Source: Chloroflexota bacterium
Lineage (GTDB): Bacteria; Chloroflexota; Anaerolineae; Anaerolineales; Anaerolineaceae
Length of the DNA stretch: 64,000 nucleotides
Assembly: GCA_016838895.1 (NCBI GenBank)
Contig: JAEKNU010000010.1
Span: 42,052 to 106,051 of the forward strand
Direction: 5' to 3'
Shown here: positions 9,037-17,601 of the stretch, one piece after another
Layout: each line of letters starts with the position of its first letter
How positions within the stretch are numbered: position 1 is the first letter of the stretch
Notes under the pieces: model-generated
What the model saw: only the letters and a program-made list of their open reading frames with translations
Told to the model about the DNA's origin: nothing
The model's database searches: none
Program-made: the position numbers and the translations under genes

Positions 9037-11841
9037 TTATTGGATTTTGATCGTCTTCATGTTACAAGTTTCAGGAAAATGGATGATGACTTCCTCGAGC
9101 TCTGCATGCCAATACCAGGCGGCCTGTAACCCAAACGACTGGTCATTATTAATACGTAGTAATGCTTTGTCATCAATCATTACACATCCTGGTTCCTTGG
9201 TATAAAGAATCAGATCTACTCCAATAGTCAACGCAGGAAGCATTATTTCAATAGTGCTTCCATCTGCATTCTGATTCACCTCAATGTTCACAGATTCATT
9301 GATCTCTGGCAGTTTTATGCTTTCATTGATTATTCCACCAGGAAAAATCCGCAGTGTGAGGTTGGTGAATGCATCAGTACGATTGCCAACAGGACTACCT
9401 AATGAGCCGGTTGCATCCGTTTGCAATGCAACCATACTGCTTTTACGTTGATATACCGGAATAAAATCTCGGGGTGCTTCTACTTCTTTGGTAATTGGTC
9501 CTTGAATCATTTCACCTGTCCAAAAATCACGCCATTCTCCTGCGGGCAGGTAAACTTTCCAGGTTTGTGCATTTTCTTCAACTACGGGTGAAACCAGCAA
9601 GGCATCTCCAAATAGATACTGCCAGGGATATGCCCGGCATTGCTTATCTTTGGGAAACTCCAAAGCAAGCGCACGCGTCATCGGCAAGCCACTTTGGCTG
9701 CTTTTATAAGCCTCATTTAAAATATATGGCATTAAGTTCATGCGAACATTGGTAAACCAGCGAAATACCGGAATAACATCTTCATCGCCACTCTGTTCCT
9801 GCATATTCCAGGGAGTGCGATCCCGGCTGGGTTTACGCTGATGATTAACATCTGAGTGATATTGCATAATCGGGCAAAATACCGAGAAAGCCGTGGCGCG
9901 CAAGTACAGTTCACTGGTTGGTATTGGGCCAGCGAATCCGGCGATGTCCCAACCAAAGAAGGGCACACCACTGATGCCCACATTCAGCATGGCATTGATG
10001 GTTGCTCGGAAAGCTTCCCAGGTGGAATTCTCGTCTCCAGCCCAATGGCAGGGATTTACCTGTGCACCGGTATACCCAGCCCGACTGAACAAAACGAAAT
10101 CATCCCCGCGATATTTTTCCATAAACTTGCGGTATGCTTCTTCATAATCTACTGGATATCGATTGATACTGCGATGTCCTCTCATCCCGTTATGGAAAAC
10201 AGTATTCAAATCCCAGATGTGTTCACCGCCATCGGTCTTGAAACCATCCACACCCATTTCCTGTACCAAATAGGCTCGTTTGCTAAACCACCAATCTTCG
10301 GCCCCAGGGTTGGTAAAATCCAGCACCAGGCTGTCACCGAACCAGGGCATATGGCTTTCCACCCGATGTGGATTTTCATCCTCGTTTCTTACCACGAACC
10401 CTTTTTCAATCACATAGATTTGATCTTGCTGATTCAGTTCCTGATCGAGATGCTCATCTTCTCTAGCCTGCTTGATTGCCGGATTTTGCCACAATACCAA
10501 ACGAATACCGGCTTGATGAAGTTCATCTACCATGGCTTTCGGATCAGGCCAACGCCCCTCGTGCGGAAAAGTGAAATCTGCCAGCGCTAATACTTCAGAT
10601 GAAGGTTTCATCTCATACTGTGCATCATTCCAAATATAAAAATTGATCTCGTCACTCCAGGCTTCAATAACCAGCACGGTAGCGGGGATGTCATATTCAT
10701 CGGCAAGTTGTAGTTGATGTAATACTTCCTTTTGGCTGTTCCAATCATTGCTGCTCATCCACAGACCAAACACCCAATCCGGAGGTAATTTCGGCATACC
10801 CGTCAGTTTTGTAAATGTTTGCACAATTTCTTTTGGAGACGCCTGCATTAGGAAAATCATTTCAAGCTGAGCGTGCTCACCGGTTGCTTCACCAATCACA
10901 TACCATCTATCCGGTGATTCTGCGGCCAGATCAAACTCAGCCTGACGATCTGTTTTCAGCCACATACCATAACCACGGGATGAAAGATAAAAGGGAATTG
11001 GCATGTAGGTACGCTTACCCTGACTGGTGTATTGACCATACACCCGGTTATCCAAATGTTGTCCACGCTGATCCAAGGCATTAAAGCGTTCCCCAAAACC
11101 ATAAAAACCCTCATCCTCTGGGCTGTCAAAACACAGACGATACTTTATCACATTACCCTGTGCATCGATCAGCACCTGTAATGCCGAAGTACTTTGCAGT
11201 ATCAACCCATCAGAAGTGCGGTGCAGCACAAAGCGCAATGGATTATTGAAAATTGAGAGATGCAGATTTCCCCATTGCGCGCTGACCTGGTCTAGCTTTC
11301 CATCATCAGCAGGTCTGATCTTTTCAGATACTTTGCTGAGTTGCACTCTTAACGATTCATTTTGAGTTTCCTGCACAACAAGGCGGATGAGTAAATCATC
11401 ATGTTCAGTTCTCAGAATGACAGATATCTGATCCACATTTTCTTCCTGTCCGACCACATCAAGAATGTTAATCCATCGAGTGACATGAAATGAAAATTTT
11501 TGGCTTTCCACATGCTGGTTTGCATTTTCTGCCAGAAAACGATACTGAACCGATTCTCCACCAATGAATGCAGGTAATTCAACCTGCCAGATATCTGTTT
11601 CTTCATCGGAAGATAATTTCACTGCGTCCGAGCAGGTATGCAGCGGATCGCTGTCAATTTGCCACAGACAACTAACGGATTGAACTGCAGCGTTTTTTTC
11701 GGTCTCAACTTGCAAGGTAATTGGCTCTCCACTGGCAGGATCACGCGGGCTGCGCTCACAAGTCATTGGAATATACGGATGATTCTCGCCATATGGCTGA
11801 TGCAGTATAGAAAAGGGGTTGGCTTTATTTTGATCAGTCAT
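9037..11841 (-). CDS. Glycoside hydrolase family 31 (alpha-glucosidase/alpha-xylosidase-like)
   Basis: 'FYGFGERFNALDQRG', nucleophile region 'VDGFKTDGGEHIWD', acid region 'CHWAGDENSTWEAFRATINAMLNVGISGVPFFGWDIAGF'. ATG at 11841 with AAGGAA upstream. Confidence 0.93.
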   Translation of the reverse strand: MTDQNKANPFSILHQPYGENHPYIPMTCERSPRDPASGEPITLQVETEKNAAVQSVSCLWQIDSDPLHTCSDAVKLSSDEETDIWQVELPAFIGGESVQYRFLAENANQHVESQKFSFHVTRWINILDVVGQEENVDQISVILRTEHDDLLIRLVVQETQNESLRVQLSKVSEKIRPADDGKLDQVSAQWGNLHLSIFNNPLRFVLHRTSDGLILQSTSALQVLIDAQGNVIKYRLCFDSPEDEGFYGFGERFNALDQRGQHLDNRVYGQYTSQGKRTYMPIPFYLSSRGYGMWLKTDRQAEFDLAAESPDRWYVIGEATGEHAQLEMIFLMQASPKEIVQTFTKLTGMPKLPPDWVFGLWMSSNDWNSQKEVLHQLQLADEYDIPATVLVIEAWSDEINFYIWNDAQYEMKPSSEVLALADFTFPHEGRWPDPKAMVDELHQAGIRLVLWQNPAIKQAREDEHLDQELNQQDQIYVIEKGFVVRNEDENPHRVESHMPWFGDSLVLDFTNPGAEDWWFSKRAYLVQEMGVDGFKTDGGEHIWDLNTVFHNGMRGHRSINRYPVDYEEAYRKFMEKYRGDDFVLFSRAGYTGAQVNPCHWAGDENSTWEAFRATINAMLNVGISGVPFFGWDIAGFAGPIPTSELYLRATAFSVFCPIMQYHSDVNHQRKPSRDRTPWNMQEQSGDEDVIPVFRWFTNVRMNLMPYILNEAYKSSQSGLPMTRALALEFPKDKQCRAYPWQYLFGDALLVSPVVEENAQTWKVYLPAGEWRDFWTGEMIQGPITKEVEAPRDFIPVYQRKSSMVALQTDATGSLGSPVGNRTDAFTNLTLRIFPGGIINESIKLPEINESVNIEVNQNADGSTIEIMLPALTIGVDLILYTKEPGCVMIDDKALLRINNDQSFGLQAAWYWHAELEEVIIHFPETCNMKTIKIQ

Positions 11842-12985
11842 GTTGCTTTCCTTTGTTGATTTCATTTACAAGAATGATGTACATGGCGTGGGACCATAAT
11901 AGAGGTTTAGCAACCACTCCCCATTTCTCCACCCAGGGTTGATAATGATGAGGTAATAAAACATAATCATTGATCTGTTCTGCAAGCAGCTCATTTTCAT
12001 CCGCACAGGCTTCAATCCATGCTTGCAGGATTTCCGCTTTATCAATCCTGCCGGTTTTGGCATAAATCCAACCCAACCAGGCAGTTAATAGAATCCATTC
12101 GCCGCCGCCATAGTATTCATCCGTTGTATAACGGTAAATTCCTCCCTGCGGACGCAGTAAATCTTGTTCAATTTTCTTAAGTGTATTTTGCATGATTTCG
12201 CTGTTCATATCAAATACACCATATGGAAGCATCAGGCCCAACAAACTGGCGTCTACGCCTATATCCATTATCGGGAATGGCTCATGATCATTCGTTGCGG
12301 GTTGAATCATTTTCGCCAATCGCTGATCTGCTACCGCATACTTCTCAATGAATGCCTTTACTTCCAACGCCTTTTCAGCGGCAGGAAAATCAAACGCTGT
12401 CAGCCAACCTTCATTCATCATAGTGGCAGCAGCCTGGAACCCTGCATAAACCGCACCCAACGAATAAGTGTGAATATACTCAGGATGTTCTTCCCAGCAA
12501 TCATAATTAGGTAATGACCAGACCAGCCCCAGATATTCCAGCGTAATCAATATTGCAGGGCGCACTTCCTGTAGGATCTTTGTATCGTCAGTGATGCGCA
12601 CATGCTCAGCCAAAGCCCACAACCAGGTACCATAACCATCCACCTGGAAATTACCCCAGCTTTCATCTTGTGTGTCTTCCTTCCCATCAAGCGTGAAGCG
12701 AGTGTGTAACACATCATCTTTACCGGGAAGAAGCCCTTGATCAAGGGTTTGCCTAATTTGCTCTAGCTTTGGGGCATACTTTCCAATGGTATTGCCTAAC
12801 CATTGGAAAAAAGAGGTGGCACTTTCGTGTTCACCGGCAGTATCCATGGCATGCGCAATAAAGCTGCCGTCTCTTAGCCAACTAAAATGGTAGGTTGGAA
12901 AAGCTGGCGAGGCAATATACGAACCCCACTTACTTTGATTTTCGAGAATTACCTGTCTGGATTTTGTATATAATCTACCACTCAT
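11834..12985 (-). CDS. Glycoside hydrolase family 15-type (glucoamylase/isomaltose glucohydrolase-like)
   Basis: 'YHFSWLRDGSFIAHAMDTAGE', 'WEEHPEYIHTYSLGAVYAGF', 'EYYGGGEWILLTAWLGW' match GH15 catalytic-domain motifs. Confidence 0.85.
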   Translation of the reverse strand: MSGRLYTKSRQVILENQSKWGSYIASPAFPTYHFSWLRDGSFIAHAMDTAGEHESATSFFQWLGNTIGKYAPKLEQIRQTLDQGLLPGKDDVLHTRFTLDGKEDTQDESWGNFQVDGYGTWLWALAEHVRITDDTKILQEVRPAILITLEYLGLVWSLPNYDCWEEHPEYIHTYSLGAVYAGFQAAATMMNEGWLTAFDFPAAEKALEVKAFIEKYAVADQRLAKMIQPATNDHEPFPIMDIGVDASLLGLMLPYGVFDMNSEIMQNTLKKIEQDLLRPQGGIYRYTTDEYYGGGEWILLTAWLGWIYAKTGRIDKAEILQAWIEACADENELLAEQINDYVLLPHHYQPWVEKWGVVAKPLLWSHAMYIILVNEINKGKQHD

Positions 12986-12997
12986 TAATGAAAACCT

Positions 12998-13858
12998 CTA
13001 ACCTTTTAATCCAGTTAGCTTTATGCTCTGGACAAAATATTTTTGTAAAATGAAGAACAATATTAAAATGGGTAATACAGTCAGCACCGAGCCGGCCATC
13101 TGCAGATCCCAACGGGTGGTGTACTGCCCAACCAGGTATGATAAACCTACCGATAATGTCCTTTTTTCCGGACTGCTGAGCATAACCAGCGGCCATAGAA
13201 AATCATTCCAGACACTCTGGAAGGTCATCACAGCCAAGGTAGCCAATATCGGTTTGGAACTGGGCAATAAAATACGCAAATAAAACATCAATGGATTACA
13301 CCCGTCCAATTTAGCGGCATCTTCCAATTCTTTGGGGAAGCTGAGGAAAAACTGACGCATTAGGAAAATACTGAAACCATCTGCTACCTGGGGGAGAATT
13401 ACACCCAGATGCGTATTTACCAGATCCATGTAACGCATAATGATGAAATTTGGAATAATGGTGATTTGCGAAGAGATCATCATGGTTGCCAGGGTCAGTA
13501 CAAAAAGAAAATTACGCCCGGGAAATTTCATACGGGCAAAGGCATAACCTGCCATAGAGCAGATGATTAACCGAACAATGGTAACCGTAACTGTAATTTT
13601 CAGGGTATTCCAGCTATACAGGCCAAAATTAATGCGACTGAATACCTCAGTGTAATTGCTCCACACGAATGGGTTGGGCAGCCAGTTTGGCGGCCAGGCA
13701 AATAATTGTTGTTGATCCTTCAATGAAGTGGAAATCATCCAGATAAAGGGCACAATCATGATCAAGGCGCCAAGCGTCAATAAAACATACGCTGACACTT
13801 TTCCAAACGAGATTTTCTTTTTCTTCTTTTCAGAGGAATGAATAACTATTTCGCTCAT
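12998..13858 (-). CDS. Carbohydrate ABC transporter permease (MalG-type)
   Basis: 'PFIWMISTSLKDQQQLF', EAA motif 'ELEDAAKLDGCNPLMFYLRILLPSSKPIL'. Confidence 0.95.
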   Translation of the reverse strand: MSEIVIHSSEKKKKKISFGKVSAYVLLTLGALIMIVPFIWMISTSLKDQQQLFAWPPNWLPNPFVWSNYTEVFSRINFGLYSWNTLKITVTVTIVRLIICSMAGYAFARMKFPGRNFLFVLTLATMMISSQITIIPNFIIMRYMDLVNTHLGVILPQVADGFSIFLMRQFFLSFPKELEDAAKLDGCNPLMFYLRILLPSSKPILATLAVMTFQSVWNDFLWPLVMLSSPEKRTLSVGLSYLVGQYTTRWDLQMAGSVLTVLPILILFFILQKYFVQSIKLTGLKG

Positions 13859-13861
13859 TTT

Positions 13862-14812
13862 CTACTCCTCCCCATAAACCCATCTACTGCGCATTTTCCA
13901 TTGAATAATGGTCAACACCAATAAGATTGCCATCAAGGCAAAGGACAAGGCCGCAGCATATCCCATTTTTGAATATTTAAAGGCATTCTGCCAGATATAA
14001 AAACCAACTGTACTGGTGGCACGTGCCGGTCCGCCTTCATGTTTCATGGACATGTTGTAAACCAGGTCAAAGGTCTGTAATGAACCAATGATGCCCATTA
14101 CCGCAGTAAAAAATATCGCCGGGCTAATCAGCGGCAGGGTGATATTTTTAAAGATACTGCCCTCATTGGCCCCATCCACTTCTGCTGCATCTCGCAGTTC
14201 ACTCGGAACATCCTGCAATGCAGCCAGGAAGATGACAACGTTGAAGCCCAGATTTTTCCAAACATCCACTATTGCAATGGATGTCAATGCATATTTGGTA
14301 TCATGCAAGAAATTAATTGATTCCAATCCAATATTGGTCAAAAAGGTATTGATCATGCCAAAATCTGACAGCAGCCAGACCCAGATAGCACTAACCGCTA
14401 CTGATGCCGCCACTACCGGTACATAATATGCCGTGCGGAAAAAGGCTAACCCCTTTATCTTCTGATTAAGTGCGATCGCCAATCCCAAAGAGATAACCAG
14501 ATTTAGCGGAACGCTTAATGCGGCATAATAAAAGGTATTGCCAAATACCTTTTGCGTGGTCGGGTCTGCAAATAAACGGACATAGTTGGTCAGTCCGATG
14601 AATTCAGGGGATGAAAGAAGATTCCAATTCGTAAATGAAATGATAAATCCAATAACCAGAGGAATTAATTTAAAAAACAATATGATCAGCATGCTGGGCA
14701 AGATAAACAAATATCCCCAAAAATATTTTCTTACCATCTTAAGCAATCGTTGCCATAATGTTGGTTTCATTTCAGTCATATGGTCGTTTTCCATAGCTGA
14801 CTCCATAAACAT
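13862..14812 (-). CDS. Carbohydrate ABC transporter permease (MalF-type)
   Basis: EAA motif 'ELRDAAEVDGANEGSIFKNITLPLISPAIFF'. Exact start uncertain (several in-frame ATGs). Confidence 0.94.
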   Translation of the reverse strand: MFMESAMENDHMTEMKPTLWQRLLKMVRKYFWGYLFILPSMLIILFFKLIPLVIGFIISFTNWNLLSSPEFIGLTNYVRLFADPTTQKVFGNTFYYAALSVPLNLVISLGLAIALNQKIKGLAFFRTAYYVPVVAASVAVSAIWVWLLSDFGMINTFLTNIGLESINFLHDTKYALTSIAIVDVWKNLGFNVVIFLAALQDVPSELRDAAEVDGANEGSIFKNITLPLISPAIFFTAVMGIIGSLQTFDLVYNMSMKHEGGPARATSTVGFYIWQNAFKYSKMGYAAALSFALMAILLVLTIIQWKMRSRWVYGEE

Positions 14813-14831
14813 GCGGATTTTGTATTAATGA

Positions 14832-14856
14832 CGAAGGGCAGACTGGCTGCCCTTCG
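14832..14856. promoter_or_regulatory. Intercistronic hairpin directly 3' of the substrate-binding-protein gene
   Basis: cgaagggcag-actgg-ctgcccttcg, 10-bp perfect stem, between SBP stop (14882) and permease start (14812). Confidence 0.8.
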
Positions 14857-14881
14857 CTCGTCCATGAGGAAAGACTTAATT

Positions 14882-16225
14882 TTATTCAGCTAAAATGGGG
14901 GCGATTGCATCGCAGGCAGCTTGCATGGCTTCCGGAACGGTGATGTCGCCCAGTAAAGCGGAATCTAATTGGGAGGAAATCGCATCTGAAATTTCTGACC
15001 AGCGGGCATGGGTTGGTACGCTCTTAGCAAATTCAGCAGATTCAAGGAATACTGCAGCATTGACGGGTTTCTTGCCTTCCATGGCGCTCAGGAAAGAACC
15101 TTCAGCTACCGCTTTGATCGGTGCAATTTCGAAACCTGCATCCTGACGGATTTGATCGCCTTCTGCACCGGTGACGAATTTCATGAATTCAAAAGCCGCA
15201 TCCTGCTGTTCAGAGCTGGAAAGAACTGAATAGGCATTTCCAAACAAGAATGTTGCTTTTTCGCCTGTGGGACCATAAGGTAAGGTGGTGGCATCCCAAT
15301 CGAAATCGACGATTACTTCATTGAATTCTGAGATAGACCATGGACCAATAGGATACATAGCGATACGTCCACCTTCGAACATGTGCCAGTCATCCTGAGC
15401 AGCCAGATCATTTGCTGAAGGAGCAACATAGTCGGTCAGGGTCAGATCAACCATGGCCTGGAAACCGTCAATCGCTGCTTGTTCGGTCAATGTACATTCC
15501 GTTGCATCAGCATTGAAAGGCGTTGCGCCGGTCATCAGCATATAGTATGGCCACCATAAGCGCGAGGTACCAAAGATATCGATGTTGCCGTCTCCGTTGG
15601 TATCCTGGGTCAGCTGTTTGTTATAGGCCATGAAAGTATCCCAATCCATGGTGTCATCCGGGTAAGGTAAACCGGCTGCATCAAATAAACTTTTGTTGTA
15701 AAACAATACTACATTGGAGTATGACGCGGGTAAACCATACTGGCCGCCATTATTTTGGAACATATCCAGTGTGCTTTGATAGTAGGCGCTGAGATCATAT
15801 CCATCGGCTTCAATCATGGGATTCAAATCAAGCAGAGCGCCACTGGCTGCCATCTCTTGCAGCATGGAAAGATCAAGGGAAGCAACATCAGGAGCGGTTC
15901 CTCCGGCAATCCAGGTCTTCAATGAAGTGAAGTAATCTGCGTAGGCGAGCAATTGGAAATCTACTACGATTTCCGGGTGAGCTTCCTGGAAAGCAGCTAC
16001 AACGGCTGCTTCAGCGCCTTCTTTGTTTTCATCATAGGTCAAGAAACTGACCACTTTGATGGTGACAGGTTCTGCTGATGAACCATCTGCAGCAGATTGA
16101 CCTGCCTGGGCTTCGCCACTGGCAGCAGATTCATTAGCCGGTTGAGCGGTTGAGGCGCATGCCCCTAAAAGAACACTCATGACAATCAATAGGGAAAGCA
16201 ACATAAATGGTAAGCGGTTTTTCAT
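14882..16225 (-). CDS. Extracellular carbohydrate ABC transporter substrate-binding lipoprotein
   Basis: Lipobox 'VLLGACAS', 'YDENKEGAEAAVVAAFQEAHPEIVVDFQ', 'FPVTGAEGD'-type SBP_1 features; followed by permease genes. Confidence 0.94.
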   Translation of the reverse strand: MKNRLPFMLLSLLIVMSVLLGACASTAQPANESAASGEAQAGQSAADGSSAEPVTIKVVSFLTYDENKEGAEAAVVAAFQEAHPEIVVDFQLLAYADYFTSLKTWIAGGTAPDVASLDLSMLQEMAASGALLDLNPMIEADGYDLSAYYQSTLDMFQNNGGQYGLPASYSNVVLFYNKSLFDAAGLPYPDDTMDWDTFMAYNKQLTQDTNGDGNIDIFGTSRLWWPYYMLMTGATPFNADATECTLTEQAAIDGFQAMVDLTLTDYVAPSANDLAAQDDWHMFEGGRIAMYPIGPWSISEFNEVIVDFDWDATTLPYGPTGEKATFLFGNAYSVLSSSEQQDAAFEFMKFVTGAEGDQIRQDAGFEIAPIKAVAEGSFLSAMEGKKPVNAAVFLESAEFAKSVPTHARWSEISDAISSQLDSALLGDITVPEAMQAACDAIAPILAE

Positions 16226-16329
16226 CTTCTACTCCTTGTGCTAGGTAGGGTTGATTTTCTGTACTGTAGCTACAGGGTAACCATTACTTTATACAGTGAA
16301 TAAATAAACTTAATTTAAAAAAATTTCAA

Positions 16330-17520
16330 TCAAACAGCGTCACTCTCCTCCTTCTGGATAGGTGAACTGAAAATTTCAGCGATGACCAGGCTGGCGGCAC
16401 CTAATGCCCAAATATCATCTCCCCAGGAATCAATGCGGATTTCAGTATCTTTAGCCAATCCGGGCATAACATGTTGATTAAATGTACTGTGCACAGCAGA
16501 GAAAAAGACTTCGCCCATACGAATCCCCTCTCCGCTGATGATGATCAATTTTGGATCAAATAAGCTGACCAGATTGGCAATTTGTCCGCCCAAAAGTTTT
16601 CCTGCACGAGCCAGAATATTGGCTGCTTCTGAATTGTTTTCTGCTTTCAGGATAAGATCATCCAGATTTTTGATATTCGGATCAATTTGTTTGCGTGCTT
16701 GCTCTACTAACGCACGGTCGCCCAGAAGGCTTTCCAGGCAGCCACGCTTACCACAATCGCACAACGGACCATCCGGATCCACCATTACATGGCCCAACTC
16801 ACCAGCTCCTCCGCCCTTGCCACGGTAAATCTGTCCGTTGATTACAATGCCCATACCAATACCACGTCCAATGGTAATTACAATGAAATTATCTTCCATC
16901 AAGCCTGGCTCCAGCCATTTTTCACTGAGGGTCAGGGTATTTACATCATTATCAATATAGACAGGCACACGCATTTTTGATTTCAGCAAATCACGCAGCA
17001 TGATGTTTTTCCAACCAAAAAATGGATTCTGTTTGACAACGCCATGTGCAAAATCGACCACGCCTGCCAGACCAATTCCTACCCCCATAAGTTGTTTCTT
17101 CCTAATACCACTGCTTTTGATCAGCAGTGCGACTAAAGTTGTTAAGGCTTCTACACTGGACTCTAACTGATGATCTGGTAATTCAATGGTATCTTTTGCT
17201 AAAATAGAGGCATTCAAATCCGTCAGCGCCCCAACAGCATGGTCTTCCATCAGCTTGATGCCAATCACAAAACCACCACGCGGGTTAAGCGCCAGCATAA
17301 TCGGTGGGCGACCGCCAGTAGAATCACCGGTGTTCTTTTCAAAGATCATGTTCTCCTGAATCAACTGCCCAGTGATAGCGGTAACGGTAGCCGGACTAAG
17401 CCCGGTCATATGTACCAGTCCAACACGAGAAACGGCTCCTTCGCTCTTAATGGCGTTTAACAGGAGAGATCGGTTGATACTTCGGATGAGTTCGCGATTT
17501 GCGCGTGGCATTTTGTTCAT
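16330..17520 (-). CDS. ROK family transcriptional regulator/sugar kinase-like
   Basis: N-terminal wHTH 'LLLNAIKSEGAVSRVGLVHMTGLSPATVTAITGQL'; ROK zinc motif 'GHVMVDPDGPLCDCGKRGCLE'. Confidence 0.95.
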   Translation of the reverse strand: MNKMPRANRELIRSINRSLLLNAIKSEGAVSRVGLVHMTGLSPATVTAITGQLIQENMIFEKNTGDSTGGRPPIMLALNPRGGFVIGIKLMEDHAVGALTDLNASILAKDTIELPDHQLESSVEALTTLVALLIKSSGIRKKQLMGVGIGLAGVVDFAHGVVKQNPFFGWKNIMLRDLLKSKMRVPVYIDNDVNTLTLSEKWLEPGLMEDNFIVITIGRGIGMGIVINGQIYRGKGGGAGELGHVMVDPDGPLCDCGKRGCLESLLGDRALVEQARKQIDPNIKNLDDLILKAENNSEAANILARAGKLLGGQIANLVSLFDPKLIIISGEGIRMGEVFFSAVHSTFNQHVMPGLAKDTEIRIDSWGDDIWALGAASLVIAEIFSSPIQKEESDAV

Positions 17521-17601
17521 GGTATAATTACTTCGTTTAGTGAATGAATTATGTTTCTATTATAGGATCATTTCTCAGATTGTCAATACCCACTTCTGGA
17601 G

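Noticed and set aside
9856-10590. 244-aa + strand ORF inside the GH31 gene
   Set aside because: Antisense to a clear GH31 coding sequence; composition looks like shadow ORF, with no recognisable domain.
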